Shown: positions 18,313-28,103, counted from the stretch's first letter. The stretch: 64,000 nt of DNA from Bacteriovoracaceae bacterium (GCA_028101965.1 JAOHMI010000006.1:1-64000); one strand, 5' to 3'. The notes: a model not told the origin generated them from the sequence alone. Made by a program: numbers and translations.

Positions 18313-21300
18313 ATGCAAGATAATACCCCCCATTTTAGAGAAAAGTTTCCCCACTATATTGGAATAAACAAGAGTGAAGAAAAAGAAATGTGCCAATTCC
18401 TTGGTCTTGAAAACTCGAGACAATTATTTGAGCACCTACCTTCAAATATACTCTTTAAAACATTTACAGACTTACCTGCAGGGAAATCGAATCATGAAAT
18501 CCAGATAGCAATGGAAAAATTAGCAGATAAAAATAAGATGGTCCTTTCTCTTTTGGGAGCTGGAGTAACTCAATTAAAGCCTTCCAACATTATAGGTGAT
18601 ATATGTGGAATTCGTGGGTTAACCACGGCTTATACTCCCTATCAGCCTGAAAAATCTCAAGGTACCTTAATAAGCTTATGGATTTACCAATCTATTTTGA
18701 GTGCTCTCACTGGAATGGAGGCCGTAAATGCCTCGATGTATGACCGGTCCACTGCCATCTTTGAAGCAATCAAAACTGCATCTCGATTAAATAAGAAATA
18801 TACCGCTTTAGTTTGTGAAAATATTGATCCAAGGGACAAGGAAGTTATCACTTCACTAGCAAAGTACACCAATACAAATGTAATTTTCGTCCCCTTTCTT
18901 GAAAAAACAAGTCTAACTGATTTAACAAAATTGAATCAAATAATTAGTGAAAAAAGTGACGAAATCTCATGCGTGGTTTTTCCTCAGGTCAACTACTTTG
19001 GAAACCTTGAGCAAGTAGACCAACTAACAAACCTCTGTGAAGAAAATAAAATTAAATCAATTGCGGTCATTGACCCCCTATTTCTTGCTAATGATGGACT
19101 TAAAAAGCCAGCTAACTTTGGAAATAATGGAGTTGATTTTATTACGGGTGAAGTTCAACATTTCGCAATAGACAATAATTTTGGTGGACCAGGATTAGGC
19201 CTATTTGGCTGCCGTTATAATAATAAGGACAAAATGTCCATCAGACAAACACCTGGACGTTATGTTGGGAAAGGCTCAGATAGGTTCGATCAAGAAGCTT
19301 TCCTCATGGTTTTATCTACTCGAGAGCAGCATATACGCCGAGAAAAAGCCACGTCAAATATCTGTTCAAATCAAAGTTTCTTGGCCACACTTGCGGGGGC
19401 TTGTTATTTAACTCTTGGTAGCTCTGGTCACGATAAAGTCTTTAATAAAATACAAAAAATTACTTCTAATTGGACTAACCTTTTCTTATCTTATTCAGAG
19501 TTTTCTCTGACATTTGAAAGTAATACAGCTCTTAATACTATTACATTAAATTTTAAGAGTAAGAGTTATTCAATAGAGGAATTTATAAAACTGGCCTTAG
19601 ATCAAGGAATTGAATTGGGTGAAAAGAATGACCAATCACTCATTTTTTCATTTAGTGATAAGCTAGTAGATTCTGATTTAAATAAACTTGAAACTTTCTT
19701 AAGCAAGCATTGCAAGAAAAGTGAATCATATTCTCCTCTATCCTTTACTCTCGCAAAAAGTGATAAAAGAATTGAAGCAGCACAAATTGAGACTTTCTCC
19801 GAGAAAGAAACCATTGATTATTATAAGAATCTAGGAGAACTTAATATAAGCCCTGATGATGGAATTTACCCTCTTGGTAGCTGTACTATGAAGTATAACC
19901 CATACATAAATGATTGGGCAGCTGGACTTCCCGGTTTCACCACTTCTCATCCAGTAAGCGACGAATCCATTGTTCAAGGAAACTTAGAAGTACTTTTTGA
20001 AATTCAAGAATGGTTTAAGAAAATTACTGGACTTCCAGGTGTGGCTACACAGATTGTGGCGGGAGCCCATGGAGAACTAGCTGGCTTAAAAATGTTTCAA
20101 GCTTATTTCGCACATAAAGGTGAGCTTGAGCAAAGAAAGTTTATGATTATTCCCCGATCCGCACATGGGACTAATCCAGCAACTGCAACTGTTGCAGGGT
20201 TTACTGATAAAAAAACAGGTGCCTCACAGATTTTATGGTTAGACTCACTTCCAAGTGGTGAAATAAACTTAGCTCAGGTAACTGAATATATTGCACAATA
20301 TGGAAATCAAATTGCCGGAGTCATGGTTACAAATCCGAATACTGCGGGAATTTTCGAAACTAAATTTAAAGATATGGCTGACCAAATTCATGAAATTGGC
20401 GGTCTAGTCTATATGGATGGCGCGAATATGAACGCTATTGCAGGTATTGTGAACTTGAATGACCTTGGTGTCGATGCAGTTCACAATAATCTACACAAAA
20501 CATGGTCCATCCCACATGGTGGAGGTGGCCCAGGAGATGGTATCGTTGCGGTCTCTGAAAAATTAATTGATTTTATTCCCGGTTTTCTCGTGAAAAGTAA
20601 AAATAACGAGAAGGGTGAACCCATTTTCTATAAAGAAAAACCGAAACATTCAATAGGAATGCTTCATCGTCATCATGGTAACTTTGCCCACAAAGTAAGG
20701 GCACTCACTTACCTGTATGCACTTGGATCAGATGGAATTTCACGCATGTCTGAAATAGCAGTCCTCTCTAGTCGCTATTTAGTAAAAAGATTATCTTCGG
20801 AGCCTATGCTTCCCCAAGAAGCCAATGTTACTCCTCGGATGCATGAATTTATCCTCACACTTTCTGAAACTAATTTTACAAATATCAGTAAAACAGCAGG
20901 AATACCTAAAGCATCTATTATTGGGCTTATTGGTAAGCTCTTCCTAGATTATGGCCTTCACGCTCCTACTGTCTCCTTTCCCGAGCAATTTGGGCTTATG
21001 ATTGAACCAACTGAATCATTTACCAAAGACGAGCTGGATCGTTTTTCAGATGTTGTCCTTGAACTCTTAAATTTTGCAGTTGAGAACCCTCAAGTTTTAA
21101 CCACGGTCCCTCACTTTTCTCCAATGGCAAAAATTGACGAACTAAAGGCGAATAGAAATCTAGTGGTCTCACAAGAAAGCTTGAGTGAACTTCCAAGTCT
21201 TCCTCAAGATCGAGTAAGCTATAATGATATCAGAAACCTTACCCCAAATGAAATTTCAGGTCTGATCTTAAAACATCACTTACAGGCAAATAACTCTTCG

Positions 21301-21348
21301 GTAAGCAATGGAAGTCAAAATCCATCTGAAGGAAGTTTAAGGGTTTAG
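18313..21348 (+). CDS. gcvP: Glycine dehydrogenase (P protein), one-piece
   Basis: The PLP-dependent P protein decarboxylates glycine and passes aminomethyl to the H protein. The N-terminal half (about residues 1-440) resembles the separate GcvPA subunit (SQGTLISLWIYQ, NASMYDRSTAIFEA) and the C-terminal half the GcvPB subunit (PLGSCTMKYNP, SAHGTNPATA). The PLP lysine is K729 in NLHKTWSIPHGGGGPG. The track start at 18208 is too early: the ATG at 18313 has AAGGA 8 bases upstream and gives 1011 aa, slightly long because of a Ser/Asn-rich C-terminal tail. gcvT and gcvH are not adjacent. It diverges from rsmJ. Confidence 0.95.
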   Translation: MQDNTPHFREKFPHYIGINKSEEKEMCQFLGLENSRQLFEHLPSNILFKTFTDLPAGKSNHEIQIAMEKLADKNKMVLSLLGAGVTQLKPSNIIGDICGIRGLTTAYTPYQPEKSQGTLISLWIYQSILSALTGMEAVNASMYDRSTAIFEAIKTASRLNKKYTALVCENIDPRDKEVITSLAKYTNTNVIFVPFLEKTSLTDLTKLNQIISEKSDEISCVVFPQVNYFGNLEQVDQLTNLCEENKIKSIAVIDPLFLANDGLKKPANFGNNGVDFITGEVQHFAIDNNFGGPGLGLFGCRYNNKDKMSIRQTPGRYVGKGSDRFDQEAFLMVLSTREQHIRREKATSNICSNQSFLATLAGACYLTLGSSGHDKVFNKIQKITSNWTNLFLSYSEFSLTFESNTALNTITLNFKSKSYSIEEFIKLALDQGIELGEKNDQSLIFSFSDKLVDSDLNKLETFLSKHCKKSESYSPLSFTLAKSDKRIEAAQIETFSEKETIDYYKNLGELNISPDDGIYPLGSCTMKYNPYINDWAAGLPGFTTSHPVSDESIVQGNLEVLFEIQEWFKKITGLPGVATQIVAGAHGELAGLKMFQAYFAHKGELEQRKFMIIPRSAHGTNPATATVAGFTDKKTGASQILWLDSLPSGEINLAQVTEYIAQYGNQIAGVMVTNPNTAGIFETKFKDMADQIHEIGGLVYMDGANMNAIAGIVNLNDLGVDAVHNNLHKTWSIPHGGGGPGDGIVAVSEKLIDFIPGFLVKSKNNEKGEPIFYKEKPKHSIGMLHRHHGNFAHKVRALTYLYALGSDGISRMSEIAVLSSRYLVKRLSSEPMLPQEANVTPRMHEFILTLSETNFTNISKTAGIPKASIIGLIGKLFLDYGLHAPTVSFPEQFGLMIEPTESFTKDELDRFSDVVLELLNFAVENPQVLTTVPHFSPMAKIDELKANRNLVVSQESLSELPSLPQDRVSYNDIRNLTPNEISGLILKHHLQANNSSVSNGSQNPSEGSLRV

Positions 21349-21469
21349 ATAATGTCTTCCTGTCATTATGTTATAGATTAAAAATAAACGGGTACAAATT
21401 ACTCAGTAAACATTTCGTTTTTTACTTTTTTGATTCCATTAGCGTCTTTAAATTCGTAGATGTTTGCCT

Positions 21470-23146
21470 ATGAAAAAGAAATCATTGGGGCAACTGGGGC
21501 AATTTTTATTACTTTTCTTATGTTTTTTATTCAGCAGTCAAAGTGTTTTTTCACAAATAGACTATCCTGAAAAAAAAGCTGTGGGAGTCCATATTAATGG
21601 AGATGGATTTAAAAAAATCCAACAAAACCTTATTCCGCTCATTATGAATTACGGAATAAACATCAGTCATCATTTTGAAAAAAACTTTGTCTATACTCTC
21701 GACCCAATGTCTATTGATCAATTAGCACCAACTGAAGAGTTAGGAGATATTTTTGTTTCAATTAGAGACAATCTTGAAAAGTACTTTGAAGGATTAGTTT
21801 TAAAAGATCATCACTTCAGAGCAACCTTGAGTAATATGTCTATTTCTGCCATTTGGAAGAATATTAATTTTAAAAAAGATTTAGATTATAATTTAAAGGG
21901 AAATGAAATTATTAAAGGGTCTTTTGTTTTTCGAACGAATAATATTACCCTACAAGTTGAAGATGCAAAAATTGAAGACTTAGGGAACCCTCTTCTCAAA
22001 TCTGTTGGCTTTAATAATTTTATCGTTGAGTTGGACGCCAGTACAGATCTCTACGTTTCAATTCCAGTCACTTTTAACAGAGTGAATGGAGATGAGATTA
22101 CTGTCAAAGTAGGGCAGCCTTACACTAACCTCCATAAAATTCAAATTTTAGCCAACTATGAGCCGCCCATTAAGTTTCCATATATCGCATTAAAGATTGA
22201 AGAAGATGAGTACCCTCTTAAGCGCGAAATAATAGAGCAAGATATCAATGAACATAAAGAATCAATCTTAACTGAGCTAAACGCGAAGTTAAATGAAAAC
22301 TTTAAAAAACTTGCTCCAGAGTTCTTACAAAAATACATAACCGATATGTTTTCAGGTCATATCCGTGACCAGGGTCAAGTTCAACCTCCTGGATCTCCAG
22401 CAGACTTGTTCGAAACACCCATTGAATGGGGTATAAGCTTAGCTGATATTGACTCTAAGAAAAAGAACTTGGAATTATACTTCAATGGCTTAGTCAAAGA
22501 CTTTACAATGACAAAACCATTTCCATTGCTTTCATACCCTTTTAGAGGGAATGGGAAAATTGATCATGTTAACGTTGACTTAGAAAACCATGATTTAACA
22601 TTTATTTTTGATATAGGATTTATTAACCAGTTTATTTACACTGGTTATCACCGAGGGCACCTTAGCCGATATTTAGTTGATGAAAAAAATAATGAATATA
22701 TCTACTTTGAGGAATCTCCAAAAATTTATGTGGATGAAAATGGAAAATTAAAAATTGCCTGTCGTGCTCATAGCATTACTAGAGGTCTAGATCGAATGGG
22801 AGCGAAACCCAAAGTTCATTTTAATTTTGAGTTATTTGTAAACTTTAGAATGAAAGCAGATGGTAAGGTTTCATTTTACATTGAGTCAGTGGATTTAGAT
22901 GCACTAACCTGGGATGACAGCGACTTAAAAAAGCCTTTTAAATGGAAAGGACGGAAGACTCTTAAAAATAAATTTAAGGATTTTCAAAAAATGATAACAG
23001 ATCTACACGCAAAAGGTGATCCACCAGAGTTATCAGATGAAATCCCGGTACCGCCAGAGCTATTTGGTATTGATTTCGACATTAAAAGTGTCTCAATTGA
23101 TCCAAATGGATACATTTTAATTTATACAAACTTTAAAAATCTCTAA
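21470..23146 (+). CDS. Secreted protein, possibly TULIP/BPI-like lipid-binding
   Basis: The start is set at the ATG (21470), two codons after the track's TTG, giving a signal peptide ending near SVFSQ. The mature protein (about 530 aa) shows long amphipathic beta segments with a conserved-looking opening (VHINGDGFKKIQQNLIPLIM), reminiscent of the first helix and strand of tubular lipid-binding (TULIP/BPI-like) domains. That likeness is pattern-level and uncertain. There are almost no cysteines. It is followed 15 bp later by another secreted-protein gene, so the two form an operon. An envelope lipid-handling role is speculation. Confidence 0.6.
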   Translation: MKKKSLGQLGQFLLLFLCFLFSSQSVFSQIDYPEKKAVGVHINGDGFKKIQQNLIPLIMNYGINISHHFEKNFVYTLDPMSIDQLAPTEELGDIFVSIRDNLEKYFEGLVLKDHHFRATLSNMSISAIWKNINFKKDLDYNLKGNEIIKGSFVFRTNNITLQVEDAKIEDLGNPLLKSVGFNNFIVELDASTDLYVSIPVTFNRVNGDEITVKVGQPYTNLHKIQILANYEPPIKFPYIALKIEEDEYPLKREIIEQDINEHKESILTELNAKLNENFKKLAPEFLQKYITDMFSGHIRDQGQVQPPGSPADLFETPIEWGISLADIDSKKKNLELYFNGLVKDFTMTKPFPLLSYPFRGNGKIDHVNVDLENHDLTFIFDIGFINQFIYTGYHRGHLSRYLVDEKNNEYIYFEESPKIYVDENGKLKIACRAHSITRGLDRMGAKPKVHFNFELFVNFRMKADGKVSFYIESVDLDALTWDDSDLKKPFKWKGRKTLKNKFKDFQKMITDLHAKGDPPELSDEIPVPPELFGIDFDIKSVSIDPNGYILIYTNFKNL

Positions 23147-23161
23147 GGAAGGGACTAGCAA

Positions 23162-23770
23162 ATGAAACTGATTAACCATTTATTATTCATTTTGGTCTTA
23201 TCATTTAGCATAATATCAAAATCTTCATCTTCTCCATTCTTTCCTATTGCTGAGTATATAACTCCCCCAATGGAAATTCAGTTAAAAAATTATGCAGCAA
23301 GCTTCAAAGAAGCATACTACACAGTGTATTTAACGAATGCTTATCATCGTATGTCCTCAAAGAAGGTCAGAAGAGTTTTCTCCATACTTGAAAGTGGTAA
23401 AGTAAACCATAAGTATGATGGATCTGTGCTTGAAATTAATTCATTTACCATCCCAGATTATTGGTTCAATGAAGGACTTAAACCAAACCACATAACAGTG
23501 GTGTTTCATAAAAGTGCGAAGCATCTTCTCAACACACAACCAACAAGGCTTTCACTAGAGAAGAATTTCAGAGCCGCAGAAATTATTATGCGAGATACTC
23601 CTGATGATGCCACAAAAGAAGAAACTGAAGAGATAGAAAAACATAATCAACAAATGCTTACTGATGATACACCAGAGAATAGAAAATATATTTCTCGCTT
23701 TACATTGCCTTTAATTAAAGAAGGTCAAAAAGTAAGTGTAAAAGAAATTGTCATTTACCCGCAAATTTAA
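23162..23770 (+). CDS. Secreted protein co-transcribed with the TULIP-like gene
   Basis: A signal peptide (MKLINHLLFILVLSFSIISK) precedes about 180 residues with no cysteine and a charged Glu/Thr-rich segment (KEETEEIEKHNQQML). AAGGAAGGG lies upstream of the ATG. The 15-bp gap to the preceding gene indicates one transcript, so it probably acts in the same periplasmic process. No family is recognised. The following 240 bp are non-coding. Confidence 0.7.
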   Translation: MKLINHLLFILVLSFSIISKSSSSPFFPIAEYITPPMEIQLKNYAASFKEAYYTVYLTNAYHRMSSKKVRRVFSILESGKVNHKYDGSVLEINSFTIPDYWFNEGLKPNHITVVFHKSAKHLLNTQPTRLSLEKNFRAAEIIMRDTPDDATKEETEEIEKHNQQMLTDDTPENRKYISRFTLPLIKEGQKVSVKEIVIYPQI

Positions 23771-23950
23771 ATTTATGAAGTAAAATTCAATCAAAGATCG
23801 CTTCAAAGAATTAATGAGTAAGGTAAAATAAATTTATTTAAAAAAAAACAAGTAATCTCGTCGTTGCCAATTATATTTGTCAATTTTTATTAACTTTTCT
23901 CATTTAATCTAGCCACAAAAAATTTCATTAAGTAAAATTATACCTTTAGA

Positions 23951-23999
23951 CTAAGCCTGAGGGAAAAAAATCTCTTTCTATCAACTAATTCAGGTTTAG
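23951..23999 (+). other. Imperfect hairpin just upstream of a candidate -10
   Basis: CTAAGCCTGA (23951-23960) pairs with TCAGGTTTAG (23990-23999) with one G-U pair around a 29-base loop. TATAAT follows at 24002-24007, 7 bases before the GTG at 24014. The element is either a DNA operator or, if transcription starts further upstream, a leader hairpin. There is no recognised -35. Confidence 0.35.
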
Positions 24000-24013
24000 G
24001 ATATAATGGCTGA

Positions 24014-24403
24014 GTGAGAAAAGTGAATAAGAATACTTTATTTATATTGAAGAAGCTAAAGATGAATTTTTTGGTAATTTCATCATTTCTTCTGTGTTTC
24101 ACTCTCTTGGCAGAGCCTTTAATTTCTAAAGATATTTCCCACAATCATCCCAAGTCAAAACATCAGGCTGAAATATCCTATTCAAATCAATTGGAAGGCA
24201 TCAAACTCTCATTATTCAATTCTAGCTTTGCAAATCACCCAATGGAATGCGAAGAGTCCGAAGATAATGAAGAAGAAAAAAACGAAGCCGAAAAGTTTTC
24301 AAGTACTAAATTTCACACTCAAGAATATATTGAATTATTAATCACTAATAATTTGTATTTAAAGCAAGTTCGTTTGCGCATCTTCAGACCACCAATCTCC
24401 TAA
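24014..24403 (+). CDS. Small secreted acidic protein, unknown function
   Basis: The 129-aa frame starts at GTG. A second possible start is the ATG at 24062, which gives a more conventional signal peptide (MNFLVISSFLLCFTLLA). The mature part has a His-containing segment (SHNHPKSKHQAE) and an acidic run (ECEESEDNEEEKNEAE), then a hydrophobic/basic C-terminus (YLKQVRLRIFRPP). Metal binding by the His and acid clusters is possible but not shown. It is 49 bp upstream of the small ORF that leads into the SulP gene, so it may belong to that transcript. A TATAAT 7 bases before the GTG would make the long form leaderless. Confidence 0.55.
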   Translation: MRKVNKNTLFILKKLKMNFLVISSFLLCFTLLAEPLISKDISHNHPKSKHQAEISYSNQLEGIKLSLFNSSFANHPMECEESEDNEEEKNEAEKFSSTKFHTQEYIELLITNNLYLKQVRLRIFRPPIS

Positions 24404-24452
24404 TTATTAATTAAATTATCCAGATTATTATTTTATGCTTAGGAGAGCTAGT

Positions 24453-24608
24453 ATGAAACATCTTTTCTTAGATGGTAAAAAGTCAAAATTTCAAAAATAC
24501 TCTAGAAACTCTAAATTGTTGAAGAAATTTATTTCAAGCAAATTCAATAGCAAAAATATGACCCTTTTATTTATTATATGTGTGACACCTCTTCAGGGAG
24601 AAAATTAA
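24453..24608 (+). CDS. 51-aa ORF translationally coupled to the SulP gene
   Basis: The gene is absent from the ORF track because of length. An excellent ribosome-binding site (AGGAG, 7 bases, ATG) starts a 51-aa peptide (MKHLFLDGKKSKFQKYSRNS...), basic and Ser/Lys-rich, ending in a short hydrophobic stretch (MTLLFIICVTPLQGEN). Its stop (TAA) lies one base before the SulP ATG, and the SulP Shine-Dalgarno (AGGGAG) is inside its last codons. Ribosomes finishing this ORF would be placed to start SulP. It may be a leader peptide that controls SulP or a small membrane partner. No homologue is recognised. Confidence 0.65.
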   Translation: MKHLFLDGKKSKFQKYSRNSKLLKKFISSKFNSKNMTLLFIICVTPLQGEN

Positions 24609-24609
24609 A

Positions 24610-26109
24610 ATGAATTTAAATAAATATATAAACCGAAAAGATTTCTTGGCCAGTATTGTAGTCTTTTTTGTAGCCCTTCCCCTCTGCATGGGAATAAGTT
24701 TAGCATCAGGAGTTCCACCATTATATGGACTAATTTCAGGAATGATTGGTGGAATTATAGTCGGATACTTTGCCGGTTGTCCCTTGCAAGTTAGTGGCCC
24801 TGCAGCGGGACTTGCGGTTATGGTATACAATTTTGTCGACTCATATGGGATAAGTGCTCTAGCACCTCTTGGAATAATCGTCGGAACGACTCAAATTCTG
24901 ATTTATAAATTTAAATTGGCCAGTTATTTTAAAGCGGTTTCACCTGCCCTTATCAAAGGACTATTAAGCGGAATCGGCTTTATTATATTCGCTTCACAGC
25001 TACATATCGCTTTAGATTTAAAACCCCAAGGAAGTGGTATCAACAATCTAATCACATTTCCCGAAAGAGCTTGGATGGCCATCTCTCAAAATGCTTACCA
25101 ATCATTTTTGTTATGTGGATTAACAATCGCAGTAATTGTGCTGTGGCCGAAACTATTTAAAAAATTGTCTGGCATCATACCCGCTCCTCTAGCAGGCATA
25201 TTTACAGCAGCAATGGTTAGCTATTTTGCTAAGCTTGATATTTCCTTTATCAATATTTCATCTGATTTGGCATCATCACTAAACTTCATAAGTGCTTCCT
25301 CAATAGCAGGTATAACTTTTGGAATGGTGTTATCTGCTTTGGCCATTGCCTTCGTTGCATCTGCGGAAACTCTTTTATCTGTAGCTGCTGTTGATCGACT
25401 TTCGGGTCAAGGCTTTTCAAGTTACAACCAAGAAATGAAAGCTCAGGGTATCGGAAATATTATTGCAGGCTTCTTTGGTGTTCTGCCTATTACAGGTGTT
25501 ATTGTAAGAAGTTCAGCGAATATCGAAATGGGAGCGAAGTCACGCGGATCAGCCATCATTCATGGTTTTTGGCTTCTCATCATGGTTCTCGGACTTGGGT
25601 CAGTTTTATCCTATATACCAACAAGTGCATTGGCCGCCATACTCATTATAACCGGAGTAAAGCTTATGAACTTGCCAGCCATAAAAGGTATTTTTCTAAA
25701 GAGTAAAACAGAGTTTATGGTTTTTCTGATTACCTTTTTACTTATCATTTCAGTTGATCTTCTAGCTGGAGTTGTTTCTGGATTTATAGTTTCCGTCATC
25801 TTCACAATAAAGAATCTTAAAAGTTTTGAGTTAACCACAGAAGAGAATGGTAATAAAGTTGATTTTATTTTCAAAGGAACAGCTTCATTTTTACATATTC
25901 CAAGAATTGCAAAAGTTTTGCATAATGAAGGCCATATGAAAAAAGAAGTTGTCTTAAACATTAAAAATTTAACTTACAAGGATTGGGCGATTGAAGAAGA
26001 AATTTCCATGTGGGTTGATTTACGCCAGAAACTAGGATTAACCAGTGACATAATAATAGAAGAACCTGAAGGCATAATAAATAATAACAAAAAAATAAGA
26101 GCTGCCTAA
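24610..26109 (+). CDS. SulP-family inorganic anion transporter
   Basis: The 499-aa integral membrane protein has the SulP core: VVFFVALPLCMGISLASG in TM1, VSGPAAGLAV in TM3 region, and many further hydrophobic helices up to about residue 400. The C-terminal 80 residues look like a short STAS-type domain (VVLNIKNLTYKDWAIEEEI). The N-terminal wording resembles the SulP branch often associated with carbonic anhydrase and bicarbonate uptake, so bicarbonate is as likely as sulfate; no carbonic anhydrase is nearby. It is coupled to the preceding 51-aa ORF and followed by a strong terminator. Confidence 0.92.
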   Translation: MNLNKYINRKDFLASIVVFFVALPLCMGISLASGVPPLYGLISGMIGGIIVGYFAGCPLQVSGPAAGLAVMVYNFVDSYGISALAPLGIIVGTTQILIYKFKLASYFKAVSPALIKGLLSGIGFIIFASQLHIALDLKPQGSGINNLITFPERAWMAISQNAYQSFLLCGLTIAVIVLWPKLFKKLSGIIPAPLAGIFTAAMVSYFAKLDISFINISSDLASSLNFISASSIAGITFGMVLSALAIAFVASAETLLSVAAVDRLSGQGFSSYNQEMKAQGIGNIIAGFFGVLPITGVIVRSSANIEMGAKSRGSAIIHGFWLLIMVLGLGSVLSYIPTSALAAILIITGVKLMNLPAIKGIFLKSKTEFMVFLITFLLIISVDLLAGVVSGFIVSVIFTIKNLKSFELTTEENGNKVDFIFKGTASFLHIPRIAKVLHNEGHMKKEVVLNIKNLTYKDWAIEEEISMWVDLRQKLGLTSDIIIEEPEGIINNNKKIRAA

Positions 26110-26121
26110 GCAAATTTTTTG

Positions 26122-26151
26122 CCCTCTCTGCTTAAATCAGAGAGGGTTTTT
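26122..26151 (+). terminator. Intrinsic terminator of the SulP operon
   Basis: A perfect 9-bp stem (CCCTCTCTG / CAGAGAGGG) with a 7-base loop is followed by TTTTT, 12 bases after the SulP stop. Confidence 0.95.
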
Positions 26152-26331
26152 CAATAAATTCCATAAACCTTTGATTTTTTATTGGCACTTTAAAATAAAA
26201 AAGTTATTTTATACCCCATAATTTAGACTGAGTTTCCCATATTGGTGAACTAAATTAACAGTTTATTTACATTCCTTTACAAGTTAAATGATCTTAACTT
26301 TTTTGGTTAGTAAGGATAGCTACTTAATACG

Positions 26332-27147
26332 ATGAAAGCGGAAAAAAAAATAAAAAACATTCGTTTAGTGGAAGTGGATATACCAATCTTTCTTCTTTTA
26401 ATTGAAGAAGAATTAAAACGACGAAATCGTATCGACTCCTTTTATTCATTACGTGCTTATGCTAGGGATATTAAAATTGACCCTTCTCTTTTGTCAAAAA
26501 TTTTGAAAATGACCAGTCCACTCTCTCTAAATAACGCCGTCAAAATGATCAAAGAAATGGAGCCAAGTGAAATAATAAAAAAAATATTTTGGAAATCCTT
26601 TTTTCGTCACTATCAAAAACAAAACCATAGTGGCAAATTATTAAGTGAACAACTGGAACTGTTTGAAAATGAAAAAGATCAAGAATTGTTCCAAATTCTC
26701 TCTCAACCTTATCATTATGCTATTGTCGAACTTTCTAAAATAGAAAAATTTCAGAACAAACCATGGCAAATGGCACGACTTCTAGGGATCTCTCGCGATG
26801 TGCTCGCTCAAGCACTCGATCGCTTGGCCAGGACTGGATTCATCCGAATGCATAACGACGGTAAAATTTTTCCCTTAGATCCAAGATTCATAGATACCAA
26901 CGTGGATATAGAGAAGTCTGCAGAAAATTTAAATCAAAGAAAGATTCTAGAAAAGAGTTTAAAAGTATTAGATGAAAACCATCCACTCAAATCTCTGTTT
27001 AAAACGAAAACCATGGCCATTGATCCTAAGAAATTGAGTCAGGTGGAATCCCTTTACCGTAACTTTATACAGCAACTATCTGAGACCCTAAGTGACGGAG
27101 ATATAAAGGAAGTTTATCAAGTCCAACTTTCTCTATTCCCATTTTAA
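26332..27147 (+). CDS. TIGR02147-family protein (DUF4423), probable DNA-binding regulator
   Basis: The 271-aa soluble protein has the layout of the TIGR02147 family, which is expanded in Bdellovibrio relatives and Fibrobacter. An N-terminal HTH-like segment (FYSLRAYARDIKIDPSLLSKIL, about residues 38-60) is followed by a region with FWKSFFRHYQ and HYAIVELSKI. A second winged-helix-like segment follows (WQMARLLGISRDVLAQALDRLARTGFI, about residues 143-170). Function in the family is poorly known; transcription regulation is inferred from the two HTH-like segments. It stands alone with 180 bp non-coding upstream and a secreted protein gene downstream. Confidence 0.85.
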   Translation: MKAEKKIKNIRLVEVDIPIFLLLIEEELKRRNRIDSFYSLRAYARDIKIDPSLLSKILKMTSPLSLNNAVKMIKEMEPSEIIKKIFWKSFFRHYQKQNHSGKLLSEQLELFENEKDQELFQILSQPYHYAIVELSKIEKFQNKPWQMARLLGISRDVLAQALDRLARTGFIRMHNDGKIFPLDPRFIDTNVDIEKSAENLNQRKILEKSLKVLDENHPLKSLFKTKTMAIDPKKLSQVESLYRNFIQQLSETLSDGDIKEVYQVQLSLFPF

Positions 27148-27266
27148 GACCATATTGAGTCCTCCTATGTTTAGCTAATTACTCGCATTGACCTGATCCT
27201 TCCTGTTTAAAATATTTATAGAGAAAATTTGTATAATAATAGCGACGACATTGCCTGGAGATTGAT

Positions 27267-28103
27267 ATGGCCAAAATACTCATCCTCATATTTACACTTT
27301 CTTTTCCAATATTAGGACATACTAAAACTGTTACCTGCAAAAAAGGTAAACATCGATGTAAAAAAGCGGGGCTCCCTTGGCCGATAAAAACAAACTTCAG
27401 GGGAAAAAAAATATCTTTTCAACAAAATACTGACTATCAAAAATATTGGCAAGATGCTCCCTATCTTCAGGTTAATAAACTCTTTGGTTTAACTGATTGT
27501 AAAACCTATGTGAGTTCTCGAAAAAAATCTGCCATGATAGGCTGGAGGAATTTAGAAAAAGATCAAATTGAAATTTTAGCCTACGTTCACCGCCCGGATA
27601 TCAAGAATTCAAGCAAAAATTTTTACCATGCACCGATTATGATTACCAAAAAAAATGTAAGTAATAAAATTTCTATTTCAAACAAGAGTAACTACTATAT
27701 CTATCAAAGCGGCATGAAAAGCTACACTATATTTAAGCGCGCTTGCTCGCATTCGAAAATGAAAGGAAGACAAATAAACCATTGGTTCGGCGGACAAAGA
27801 ACGGCTCCGGCAAACATTAAGATTAGTGATAATAACTTTTCAAAATCAGAATATGATCAAGAAAGTAAAAACAAATTTCCCAAAATCGTTCGCTTCGCCG
27901 GTAAAGAAATTTGTCAGCAAAGTAACCCCCTTCAATACTTCAAACAGCATGGTTCAGAAATTAATCGTCAACTAAAGAATGAATGCAATCGCAGCATCCA
28001 AATTGAATTCGAAGGTTGCCATAAGAATGTTTCTTACCAAGGAAGCCAAGTGAAAAGTCAAAACTCTTTAGCCTCTTTAACTTATAAAGTTAGCTGCATT
28101 TAG
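27267..28103 (+). CDS. Secreted cysteine-rich basic protein, unknown function
   Basis: A signal peptide (MAKILILIFTLSFPILGHT) is followed by a basic mature protein of about 258 aa with eight cysteines (VTCKKGKHRCKK, TDCKTY, RACSHS, EICQQ, NECNRS, EGCHKN, VSCI), which suggests a disulfide-rich extracellular or periplasmic domain. It ends in an all-beta-looking segment (VSYQGSQVKSQNSLASLTYKVSCI). CTGGAG is located before the ATG. No known enzyme motif is visible. It lies upstream of another secreted gene on the same strand, 167 bp apart, so probably a separate transcript. Confidence 0.7.
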   Translation: MAKILILIFTLSFPILGHTKTVTCKKGKHRCKKAGLPWPIKTNFRGKKISFQQNTDYQKYWQDAPYLQVNKLFGLTDCKTYVSSRKKSAMIGWRNLEKDQIEILAYVHRPDIKNSSKNFYHAPIMITKKNVSNKISISNKSNYYIYQSGMKSYTIFKRACSHSKMKGRQINHWFGGQRTAPANIKISDNNFSKSEYDQESKNKFPKIVRFAGKEICQQSNPLQYFKQHGSEINRQLKNECNRSIQIEFEGCHKNVSYQGSQVKSQNSLASLTYKVSCI

